NCBI GenBank assembly: GCA_900239685.1
Contig: OENT01000150.1
Span: forward strand, 62,001 to 126,000
DNA length: 64,000 nucleotides
DNA from: Rotaria macrura
Taxonomy: Eukaryota > Rotifera > Eurotatoria > Philodinida > Philodinidae
Direction of reading: 5' to 3'
The notes beneath the pieces are model-generated. The model was not told the origin of the DNA. It searched no databases and saw nothing but the letters and a program-made list of their open reading frames with translations. Shown piece by piece: positions 53,107-64,000 of this stretch. Positions within the stretch are counted from its first letter, which is position 1. The number at the start of each line of letters is the position of its first letter. The translations under genes were made by a program, and so were the position numbers.

Positions 53107-56100
53107 CTAGAAAACATGAGAAAAAAGTTCATCACAGAATTGTTCAAAATTCATTTTATCAAATCTATCTAAATTAATCGGTTGAAATATAACTAATTTT
53201 TTTGTTATTGTAAATAAATCTCGTGTTTGTTGATCATAATTTTCGAAATCTGTTAATACATTCATTTGATAATGATCTTTCATATGTTTAATGAATTGAT
53301 TTCGTTGTCGAGGATGTTTTAAATAAATAATTAAAATTTTCTGATGTAAATTAATATAAATAACATATGGTTGATGTTTTCGTAGATTATTTTCATCGTC
53401 ATAACGTAACAACATATAACCAATATCATATATTGGTAAATCAACGTTTGTATGAATGAAATTTTTCTTCATATCAGTATTTAATTGATTTAATAGATAT
53501 TTTCTAAGAATTTTTTTGTCAGGCATTATCTTATGCCAACGATCTAAATAGACTGAACGTTGATTGTATGGAAATAATAATGACTTTTCATCAAGATATA
53601 TTTCGCGTAATATTCGACATTCATTATATAATCGATCTAAATCTATCTGATTTCGATTCTGTTCAAGATAATGAAATTTCTTGTCAAATTCATTCATAAA
53701 TAAATTACGAACATTTGTAGCATATGAACCCGTTACACAATAGATACGTTTATTACTTTGACCTTTTGAATCGACACGAACAATAAGAAAATCTTCGATT
53801 TCATTCGTTGATGATAAATGTGTACCACAACATAATTCTCGTGAATAGTTTTCACCGATATTAACACAACGTACATCCAATGGATAGAGTTCATTGGATA
53901 AATGGTAGATATTTGAATCAGAACAAATTGAATTATACTTATGCGAACTTACAGATATTGGAAGATTACGATGGATGATGTCATCGACCTAAATGCGCAG
54001 AAGAAGGAGGAAAAAAGACAGTTAGTTTTTCTAATTGTAATCATAATATTTAATTTTTCTAAACACTTCACCGAACGCTCATGTCGAACAAAGGCAATGA
54101 TGCATTTGTCTGTTAGTTAATCTGTTCGTGCAACATGTTATTCTATCGAAAGTCTAAATCGATTATATTTTTTTCACTTGACTCTAAATCATTTAATGCC
54201 AACTGTAGTAGTGAGTTTTTCATATTGATTATCAATGTTAAAATTACGGTGAAATATTGTTTTCTTTCGTTTTTCAAACAAATATTCAGCGCAACGAAAG
54301 TAACTGTTGCAAGATGAAATCGATGCGTATTTTGTATCAACAGTAATGTTTTTCCTTTCGAAATACTTTTCTTTTATTCAGACGATGCAGTAGAATCAAA
54401 AAATGATGTCTTGCCTAATGTCTAATTCTATCGGTAAGACCTTCAAAATCACTGGAATCCTACTTCTGGATGACTGAATTCATTCTTATTCGGAGTTTTA
54501 CTTTCTCGTGTACTGAATTCATGCTGCATTTAACGAGCTTACCTTAATATGATAATTTAGGGTTAAGTAAATTCTTATTCAGTCGAAGAACACGCAACAC
54601 CGTGCTCGATACGTTTCTCATCTCTAAACGAAAACAGATCTCGAGAATTGATCGGAACTGCGAACGATTACTACAAAAGAGCTGATATCATAGAGAATGT
54701 TTCCATTAAGAAATACTTTCTGCAAATTTTATTTACTGTAAAATTAAATGAAAAATCTAGCAGTAGTTGTAATATTTCCACAGTCCTCACTCTGAATACA
54801 GTTTTCACAAAGATTGCTGCATCTCCATGCATCCAATAACCAAAACATACTGGACGTGTTTTCGATTTTTTGAAAACAATTCTTTCATACAACTGCGTCT
54901 ACTTCGTTCGATTGAATGTAAAAAGACAAATCGTATATGTAACTTATTGAAGTTCAACAAAAATTCAAAGTACAAAGTTCGTTTTTCGACACAATTAGAT
55001 ACGTACTCGTTTTTCAAGCTCTTCGAAAATGCTATTCGTTGCATTGGTATTAATGGATGAATATTCAAAGATAAAATAATCTTCATGTATTAATGAAGCT
55101 TTTTGTATTAGATTCGGATCATTTAATAATTCTCGCAAAATTTTATTAATTAAATGTGTCGTTGTATGATTTCGACTTAAATCTAATCTTCGTTTCGTAT
55201 CAACATGACAATGAACGTTTTGATCATCAATATTTCCATCTTCTAAGAAGTAACCGTAGTGAATAATGAATTCATGATGACGAAAAACATATCTAAAGAA
55301 AATGATGATTTACATTAGTTTTCTTTCATTAATAATTTTTACTCGACTCGAAAAATACGATTATTGGACAATTGAATATGTCCGTGATCTGATGATTGGC
55401 CACCACCGACTGAATAAAAATTCGTTCGATCAAGCACAACATAATGTTTGAATTGTTTATCAATCGTTTCAACAATATTCAATTGATGATTGTAATTGTG
55501 ATCATCTTGAATAACTAATTGAATTTTAGCATCGATGACGTTGCCAGTTTGATATTTATATGGTTCATCCAATGTCGGTTTAATTGATGAATTGCGTTTG
55601 ATTAAATCAATAATTTTATCAATTGGATGTTGAGATACATTCTCATTTGTTTTTATTGTTTTGTTATAGATTGAAAATAATTTACTTTTTCTTGTTTCTT
55701 CACGCATTAGTTGCTCAAAATTTAACCAATCAATTTTAATGAATGGATACAAACGTACATAATCTTCAATCATCTCTAATGGCACATTAATCTTATTTAT
55801 TTGACCAGCATACAAACGATGAATTTCGTTAGCTGATATCAAATAGTCGGATTCTTAAAATATCAAAAGAAATCAAATTAAAAAAAACTCTGTTAAATTT
55901 TGGGCAATGATGAACAAACGAGGACAAGAACGAACTTTGAATTTTTTCTTGAATAAATTGTTCGAGCAATGGTTTAGCTAGTTGATACTTTTTCATGTAA
56001 TTCAATTCGCAATATTTAACAATATCTATCGTACGATTTAATTTTTCATTTAAATTCGGATATGCTTGTGAAAGTATATTGGTTGCAATTGGCATCAATT

Positions 56101-58218
56101 TCGATATAATAGCAACATTTTCTTCATCAATATGTAAGTATTCATGTGCAATACGTGCTGCACGCTCAATCATTTTTTTTAATAAACCACTGAGACCTTT
56201 CTTTTCTGGTATTAGACCATCCCCAATAGCTATTGTAAACATTCGTGCATGATCTGCTAATAAGCGATAAGCATATTGTTGAGTTTGATTTGCTTGGTAA
56301 TAAACTGGTATTGAAAACGATGGATGACAATATGAATGAATTGTATTGAAGAGTGGCATAAATAGATCCGTATCATAATTTGATTCGAGGCAATTAAGAA
56401 CTGCAACAAGACGTTCAAGCCCCATACCAGTATCGACATGGACATTCGATAAAGGAATTAAAGCTAAAGATATAGAAAAAATGTAATATTCGATGTTCTG
56501 CAGCGATCAAATACGTACGTCGAGTTCCTCTCTCTCAATTCGATACATGAGTTTATTCTTGAGAATAGTCTGATGAATACTATCAAATCAGTTTTTCGAT
56601 TATAATGGACATTAGCTCAACAGTGAGCTCTAGTTAATTCGGATGAATGAAACACTTTCGGGAAGGACTATTGAAACAAAAATTATAGGAAAGCAATGAT
56701 CGTTGTAAGTTCATCCTATATTGTTCAGAATTGGAAAGCCTTGCAGGCACTATTCCAAAAAGGAACATGAAACAAGACGGAACCACTCTGAATTATCGTA
56801 CGGAAATAGTTTTCTACGATTAATCTCAGAACATATTCTTTCACGATTTTTTTACGCAACATTTCAGAAATTCGGTAGGTTCTGACTTCCTATTGTCTAA
56901 TGAGAAGCCATTGATAGTCGATGTACGATCGTAAATCAGCATCTATGATATTAATATAAGCAAGTCATTTTGTGCATACAACGCAACTTGACAAATATTT
57001 CGTATGGAGTCAACTCTTTTTCCACATAGATCTTTCTTGAAATGATGATGATGACTTCCGAGTATGTAGCCTTTTAGAGAAAACCTTTCTCTCGATCCAA
57101 TTGTATGAAGATTCTGTCGATAAAATACTCTCAATAATTTATTCCAAGATCTTACGACTTTTACGTCATACTTCGTTTAAACGGGAATCTTTTCTATATC
57201 TATCATCTCAATGAAAGATAACCCCTTCGTCACGATGACTATGGTAACATGCAGTTCATATGATACCATCTATTCATGGCTCAATACATACAACACAGGA
57301 GAGTTATATAGAAAAATCTTCTTGACCACATCTCTATGAATGGGCTTCGCATATCGAAAGAATTTGCAATCACTTTTCTATAAAATTTAACAAATAAAAC
57401 TTACATTTATCTTTTCGTCGTTCATATTGCATGAAAACAAGATTCCATAATTCGACAACACGTGGATTGTCTCTATTAACTTGTAATGGATCTCCTTGAT
57501 CTGTATGATCATAATGTATTTCAGTACATGGACCACATGGTCCTATGTCACCCATTTCCCAAAAATTTTCTTTCATTCCAAATGGTAAAATTCTTTTCGA
57601 ATCAATTCCTAAATCAATCCAAATTTGTTTTGTTTCATAATCGGGTTCAACAAGATCTTTTTCTCCCATAAAATACGTAAAAAAAAGTCGATTTCTATCG
57701 ATACCATAAATTCTTGTCAATAAATCATAAGCCATTGTACATGCTTCACGTTTGAAATAGGCATTATTAAATGACCAATTACCTAGCATCTCAAAAAATG
57801 TATGATGATATGTATCATGACCAACATCCGATAAATCATTATGTTTTCCACCAACACGGATACATTTCTGATAATTAGCAACGCATTGCCGTGTATGTCT
57901 ATCTTGATTCGAAAGAAATATATTTTTGAACTGATTCATTCCGCTGTTGACAAAGTATGTTCCCGAATCTTTCGGTGGAATCACCGATGATGATGGAATA
58001 AAAGCATGTGGAAATTGCGAATGTTTTGTAAAATAATCGACAAATGTTTGACGTACACGAGATGATGGCCATTTCAATTGATGATTTGTTGAACAATAGC
58101 GAACACCGTTGATAAATCGATGTGTTGAGCTAATCAAAAACCTAAACGTAGTGAGTACAATTAGAATACGTTTTGAATTACTCGTATTGAGACTGATATC
58201 AGTCGATTGAGTTTTCAA
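53107..58218 (-). CDS. AARS2: alanyl-tRNA synthetase, mitochondrial type
   Basis: Five exons in consistent phase: 57405-58218, 55936-56463, 55343-55853, 55007-55292 and 53107-53988, giving 1006 residues (human AARS2 985). The enzyme attaches alanine to tRNA-Ala. Class II catalytic motifs are present: GMNQFKNIFL, QKCIRVGGKHNDLSDVG, HHTFFEMLGNWSF, ENFWEMGDIGPCGPCTEIHYD and motif 3 VDTGMGLERLVAVL. The editing domain has the zinc-binding HxxxH (RNHTTTH) and CCGTH. VELWNLVFMQ and ELCCGTHL match the mitochondrial rather than cytosolic paralogue. The first about 45 residues are Ser/Thr/Arg-rich with few acidic residues and could serve as a mitochondrial targeting sequence, but the precise start among upstream Met codons is uncertain. 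The introns 56464-57404 and 53989-55006 are about 0.9-1.0 kb; the others are short. PSMC5 follows after 43 nt on the same strand. Confidence 0.96.
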
Positions 58219-60215
58219 TTCTAAATGTAGTAGGTCTTATGCAAAATAAGACAGGATAATTCTTCTGTCGTTTTTAACTCCTCGTGGAAATTCCTAAAGA
58301 TTGACAATCTCAAGCTCGTAGGCATGATCTTTTGAAAATTCTCATTTTCTTTAAATAAAATCTTGATGATTCAGAATCATATTATTTTCCTAGGTAGATG
58401 TCAAAGTTGTTGGTCAAACAACTATTGCATATTCATAAATGTAGTATCATCGTTTAAATTCAGCATTCATCCAACAGTATCAAAACAATAGTAGCTGTTA
58501 CTCGATTGAAATCAATATACGAAAGAAGCAAATAAATTCTTGTTGAAAAACACCTAAGAAAAATATTGATATTTGTATCTATTTTTCGAAAAACTGAGCT
58601 AAAACAACAAAGGATAGTTTAGATGTCTCGATATCTGATAGTATCTCTAAACAAAATTTTGAAAATCTGAATACTGAACATTCAAACATCCTATCATGTA
58701 AGTTCATTAATTAGAAAAATTCGAATAGACAGTTAAATTGGTTTTCTTGATACGTTCGGGTTTCTTCACATTAAAACAAAACTAAAACCTTGGTTACGAT
58801 TGATAAATCTGTTGTACTATCCTAAATCAAATAAACTCGTTGACGGATATCATTGTTATATTTTTCTTGTTCATTTTTCGCAATAACATAGACGACGTAA
58901 ATAGAATAGAACATGTGATACGGTTGATCATTCAATTACGATCATATGTGATAGCGCAATCACAAAGACGCAGACCTGTTTGTATTTGTTGATAAAAATC
59001 GAGAAAACAAAAAGAATCTCGCAGAATAATATTCGTGCTTTACAAAGATAATGCATTACTAGTATTCAAAACTATTTGCGTATAAAAATTACAAAATAAA
59101 AATAACTTACACTCACATCGAACAGATTCTCAAGATGATGTATTGATAAAATAAAAATTAGAAATATCTAAAATTAATAAGTAAGAAAAATTGTTCGTAA
59201 TCTATTTACTAAACTAAAGATTTTATTTTGTTGTTGAAGAAGTAAATAATTTAAAAAAATGTTAACCATTCTCATCCAATTGATGTTATTCATTGACTTC
59301 CAAAGTTTCTCTTGTGGACATTATTATACTAATACTAACAAAAAATCTCAACTATTTTACTATTCGTTTAACCATACATTATATATTTATCACCTGTCAA
59401 CAGATGTCCGTAGTTGCTGAATGGACAAAGTATAAATGAAAAGTTCAGCATATGGTGTATCTCATTGTGCTTCATTAATTCAATCAATAGCATCATATTA
59501 AATAGTAAACTTTTGCTTTTCAGTGTTGTATTCTTTTCTCGAAAAAAAATGACCACACAAACATAGAGTTGAGAGAGAAACGCACATAACAAAAAAATGA
59601 ACGAAAAAACAAACCAGAAAAGCGAGAGAACTGAAAGAAGAGATATAAACAATGGCTGCGGTTTGCTTGTTTTTCGTGTTACATACATAGAGGGACTATG
59701 GATGTAGAAATAGCATTTAATAAAGAAACGAAAAACACTCAACAATCTTTTAGGTTTTTGTTTTTATCTCTTTCTGTTCACAACGCCAAGCGTATACAAC
59801 GAAAAAGAAAAGTCACACAAAAGAAAAAACATGAAAAGGAAAGCAGAGAACAACATCAAACGCAATGACAATGTAAAAAGTACAATGAGACTAAATGTTC
59901 CATGCTCAGCTCATCATCTTGGGGAGAGGGAGAGAGATAATTTTCGGTTCGCTTCGTTTTTTGTAATATCCAACAACAAATAAATCCAAAAAAATTCTGT
60001 CTTAAGTAGGAAGAATGAATATATATTAAAAAAAACAATCAAACAAATAAACGGAAAAATAATATGAGAACAACGCACATAACTAGAATATTGTGTTTTT
60101 GTTTTGTTGATGACAGTTCAGTATAGAAATAGAGATACATACAGGTATTGACAGATAATCAAATAAACATCAACTCTATACAAGATAAACAATGTGAGAA
60201 AGAACGTAGAAACGA
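58219..60215. other. gap between AARS2 5' end and CNOT1 3' end
   Basis: About 2 kb. The right part (about 59400-60215) is A-rich on the plus strand and T-rich on the CNOT1 sense strand, probably CNOT1 3' untranslated sequence. Minus-strand frames at 59368 and 59856 are low complexity without motifs. The left end should include the AARS2 promoter. No RNA gene is visible. Confidence 0.5.
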
Positions 60216-63200
60216 CTAGGGTTTAACAATGGCAGTTTGTTGTTGTTGCTGCTGCTGTTGTTGTTGTTGTTGTTGGGCACTGACGATTGGGGCATTTGGA
60301 ATATGAGGAAACCCACGTGTTAGTGTTGTCAGTAAACTAAAAAGTATAAAGAAATAAACATGGTATAAGATTTAAATTTGATTTCGTACACCATATTCAT
60401 TCGTACATATTTCTCGTTCGATAATTGGCTTGAGTTTTCAGAGATTCTCGAAAATCTAACTAACTGGAACGTAGTACACATATTCTATTAAAACTCAATA
60501 CTTTATCGAATTGCTAACTTTAAGAGTATGCTTTAAAAATGAAATGCAGTTCTTTGTTTTCAATAAATAATACGTGGCTGACAATAATTCATAACAGAAA
60601 CTATTCATTTATGACTACAGATTGTCTCTATTAGAATTCAAATACAATCTAAATGGAAATTTCATTATTGAAATAGAGTAACTCGAAATAATTAGAGCTT
60701 ATTTATCGATCGATTACAATTTTTCAAAAAAAAATCGACTTTCGTAGTCGAATGTGTTCTTCGGTATTGAAATGAACAAAACTGTCGTCTATCTAATAAA
60801 GATAGGAAAACAGATTTTACGTGAAATTCTGAATCAATGGTAACATAAAAAATGACGAAAGAACAATCTAACTAACCGTTTAACATCAGGTGAAATACTC
60901 ATAAATTCACGGGTCCATAATTTTAAATTTGGATTTCGTACAAGTTCAAGAAATGTTATTAATAAACCCCATGGGTGTGGACGATTAGCAACAAGTCGTT
61001 CAAGTAAAACTCTTCAAAAGACAAAAAAAAAAGAAATTCGAAATTTTCACTCCATGAACAATTATATAACATACCGAACAATTTGTTCTTGTAAAGCTTC
61101 TGAATTAGCTTCGGCAAATAAATATAAAAGAGTATAACTAAAATAATGTGTATGCGTATTTGGATATCTCAAGTGATTAGCCATAGCATTTAAAAATATA
61201 TAACGGCCTTCAGTATCGAGATCGACAGCTAAATTTTGAAATATATCCATATGTGCTGAATGTGTTATTGACGACATTAATGGTTGACCATTCGTTTTAT
61301 TATTCAATGTTGATAATGCTTGTGTTGCAACATATAAAACAAGTGCATTCAACATTCTTATATTATAATGTGAACCAGGATCAGCACCTTGTTGTAAATA
61401 TGAACGTAATTCAGATAGAAATGTGACTGGTGCACGTGTACGTAAATATGAATCAAGATTTTGTTTGAATTTCGGTGGTTGAATATTTTGTGAAAAATTA
61501 TAAGCTATCACCGGTACAATCGAGATATCATTAAGCATATCAACTTTGAAATTAACCAAGAACGGATCTGGACAACGCATATGCTTTGGAAATGCGGACA
61601 AAACAATATTACGTAGTTGATGTGCTATTAATGGTAATGCGTCACAAAATTGATAATAATGTTCACATAGAAATTCAGGAAAATCATGTAATAATAACAT
61701 AAAGGTTTTCAAAATGCCTTTGAAATAAACTTGAAATGATTGTGCATGTTCACCAGAACGTATGAACGGTGTTACTAAACGTAATGCATCAACAAGCAAT
61801 AATGCATACATATTGTGTGTTTGACGTGTAAAACGGCCACCAGACAATAACAAACGTGACATAAATGTTCGATGTGCGACGATTTCAAGCCATGCAAATG
61901 CAAAGCCAGGTACACGTTGAGGGCGTAAAAGATGTAAACAATTCGTAAATGCCAAATAGATATAATACATAACGCATTCATTTGCAGATGATGCATCGAG
62001 ACTTGGCGTTGTACTACTAAAGAAATGAGAAATATCATAATAAGATCAAAGATGAAAATTTGTTTTTTGTTTTCTTCTTTAAAAGTGCCATCTGAAACTC
62101 ATGTCGAGGACAGTTATTTTCTAATCAGCTTATAAATTCGAAGCTGTCTCATTAAGAACGAACTACTTTAGGTGAGACGTAACGCTTGAAAATTGCCTAT
62201 GTCACTTTGCCTTCTGTCCGGATAGACTGAAGCTATAGTTAACAAAGAAATCAATTGTCGAAATGATGACATGCAAAGTTTTGCAAATGAAATTAGTGCA
62301 AATTCGATACTAAACTAGAATTATTTTACTGATACTTCAGTATTGATTGAAAACTGAAGAAAAACTAATGTCATCTTCAAAGTTCGTCTATTTATAGATT
62401 CGATGATCATTAGAATATTCTAAATCCATTAAGATTGATAGTAGTAAAACAACATCATACAAATAGTTTCATCATTAATTTAGTTTCACATTTTATAGAT
62501 CAGTCGTGATTACTTGACTGAAACAAGAGAATGCCTACGATTCTAAGAATGTTCATAAACAGAAGCAATAGTTTTGACTTACGATTTATCTTTTCTTTAC
62601 GTTCATTATGATCTAACTCGTATTTTTTTATGCATGTTCTCCGCGATTGTTGTCTCTAGTGGAACAAGAAGCTTGGTCGTTGTTCTTCTAGATGACAATT
62701 CTAACTATTACCCATTTCACAAAAGAAGGCGGGTGGATACAGCTATAATAGCTGTATCCATCCGCCTTCCTTTCTGAAATGGATAATAGTTTAGAGTAAT
62801 TTGTTAGTCTTACAGTGTTCATCAGTTCAAAAGGGGATTTTGTTTTTACCCTCAACTTAACATAGAAAAAGTTGATCCATGCTTTTAAACAGTCTGAAAA
62901 TTGAGCAACGAATTCAATCTTAAAGATCTTATTAAATACTCTGAGACTCGTAGTTAAATCATTACGCTTATCTTAGGACAAATTTATTCCTCCGATGATG
63001 TACGTTGTCCTTATTGTTCTCTTCATTTAGTTGCAGAGATTCTTGCATAGAATACTGTGTCATTATTTCAAATCTTATTTTGATTTATTGCTTCTTTCTA
63101 TTTACTTCGGCATAGTTGATGTAACAGCAGCTGTAGATTCTTGAAATAAATTAAGAATAATTCTTTGATATGCCAATGGATGAAATTGATCACCTTGTTC

Positions 63201-63503
63201 TTCGTGATCAGCAAAACAATGCGCAGCTAAAATTCCCAGAATACGATTAATTAAATGTATTCTTGCACCATAATTATTCGCATCGGATGTATGTGTTGTT
63301 AGAAGTGATAGAAATCGACAAAGTGAATCAATGCCTTGATGGCAACGTGCGTAGTGTGCTTGTTGTGTTGCAGTTGATGATGTCGACGTTATTGGTGGTG
63401 TTTGCCGAATAATGTCATAAACACTATTCACACATAGTTGGATAGTCATACGAAGAAACTTTGCTATTGTATCATCTGATCGAAATAAACCTTGCATGTT
63501 CAT
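60216..63503 (-). CDS. CNOT1: CCR4-NOT complex subunit 1, C-terminal part
   Basis: Four exons are visible: 63106-63503, 61075-62016, 60877-61011 and 60216-60336, phase-consistent and about 531 residues. They match the C-terminal NOT1 superfamily domain of human CNOT1: [99 protein letters not shown] and [16 protein letters not shown]. This region binds the CNOT2-CNOT3 module. CNOT1 is the scaffold of the main cytoplasmic deadenylase complex. The leftmost exon ends with a 13-residue Gln run and TAIVKP before the stop, unlike the human C-terminus. The exon at 63106-63503 begins at a splice acceptor, so most of the gene (human 2376 residues) lies beyond the right edge. Confidence 0.97.
60240..60278 (-). 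repeat. CAA/CAG repeat encoding polyglutamine in CNOT1
   Basis: A run of 13 Gln codons (six CAA, three CAG, four CAA in sense order) lies near the CNOT1 C-terminus. The central CAG block is flanked by CAA. The length may be polymorphic. Confidence 0.85.
62703..62791. repeat. 89-nt near-perfect palindrome in a CNOT1 intron
   Basis: Two 44-nt arms (62703-62746 and 62748-62791) are inverted copies with four mismatches around a single unpaired base at 62747. The arms are more GC-rich than the flanks (AAGGCGG core, GGATACAGCTAT at the centre). In the CNOT1 sense orientation two of the four mismatches become G-U pairs. It lies inside the intron 62017-63105. It could be a foldback element, a hairpin RNA precursor or a recent inverted duplication. 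I see no transposase or clear target-site duplication. Confidence 0.85.
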
Positions 63504-64000
63504 CTAAATGATAACGAAATTAGTTTTAGTATTGTATGTAAAACATAAATATTTCGAACGATCGACAATGAAAATATCTTGATTGTTCAATTGTTCTACT
63601 TATTTTTCAAATACGTAGTGTGTTGATGATAAAATCTATAGTAGTTGATATTCTTCTTTTCATTCTGATAAATTTTATCATTTACATATGCGTAAAAGCA
63701 ACCTGTCGCCTCATTAACAAGAGTCATTCGTATGTTCGTAACTAACTTATACATTAGGGTTGATTGACTCACATCGAATAGCTACTAGTCAAAATTTGGG
63801 AATTGTACGTGAACATATTGACACTTATAATCAGCCTTTAGCTACAACATAGGGCAAACTAAGTAGTTATCCATTGAATTCCAATAAATATTCTATGACT
63901 AGAGATCTGATTCGAAAAGTGTCTAATCTGATGAGCAATCGTATTATGTTGCAAGTACGAATACTCAAGCAATATTTATTCATTTTACTATTCCAATGTA
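63504..64000 (-). other. CNOT1 intron running off the right edge
   Basis: The sequence upstream of the acceptor at 63504-63505 contains no recognisable CNOT1 exon, so the next exon must lie outside the window. Confidence 0.6.

Noticed and set aside
54827-55086. frames on both strands at the edge of an AARS2 exon
   Set aside because: They overlap the AARS2 exon 55007-55292 and its neighbouring intron and are shadows of that gene or chance.

Overview
The window looks like nuclear DNA of a small invertebrate, most probably a bdelloid rotifer. It is AT-rich, its genes are cut by many short introns of about 50-65 nt with gtaag/gtatg-type donors, and there are a few long introns. The strongest lineage clue is a histone H2A with unusually long tails at both ends. 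Replacement of canonical H2A and H2AX by heavier H2A variants has been reported in bdelloids. The species assignment is an inference; the gene identities rest on protein motifs read from spliced exons.

Layout, left to right. 0.9-3.6 kb (-): FAM78-like gene, including a 13-nt micro-exon. 7.3-7.6 kb (+): bHLH gene of the PTF1A/Fer class with an atypical basic region. 7.8-8.9 kb (+): three-exon gene for a secreted, internally repeated helical protein. 9.0-9.4 kb (-): possible small His-rich secreted protein. 9.95-10.8 kb (-): five-exon H2A variant. 14.6-15.1 kb (-): intronless AP-3 sigma subunit. 19.1-26.5 kb (-): four-exon protocadherin-like receptor of 1149 residues. 26.5-39.2 kb: about 12.7 kb without a recognisable gene, rich in simple repeats. 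39.2-40.7 kb (+): intronless CoA-dependent acyltransferase of the condensation/PapA/alcohol-acetyltransferase type. 42.0-45.8 kb (-): PEX6, with its N-terminal part not found. 49.8-53.1 kb (-): ten-exon PSMC5/Rpt6. 53.1-58.2 kb (-): five-exon mitochondrial-type alanyl-tRNA synthetase. 60.2-63.5 kb (-): 3' part of CNOT1, which runs off the right edge.

From 41.9 kb to the right edge the genes are conserved housekeeping functions (peroxisome import, proteasome, mitochondrial translation, mRNA deadenylation), all on the minus strand. Their functions do not form one pathway, but AARS2 and PSMC5 lie head to tail with only 43 nt between them, an operon-like arrangement worth testing because rotifers use spliced-leader trans-splicing. 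The left half is sparser and holds regulatory, adhesion, chromatin and secreted genes.

I found no tRNA, rRNA, CRISPR array or recognisable transposon coding region. The clearest structured non-coding element is an 89-nt near-perfect palindrome in a CNOT1 intron. The items best deserving follow-up are the H2A variant, the AARS2-PSMC5 junction, the CNOT1 intron palindrome, the intronless acyltransferase and the duplicated secreted protein.
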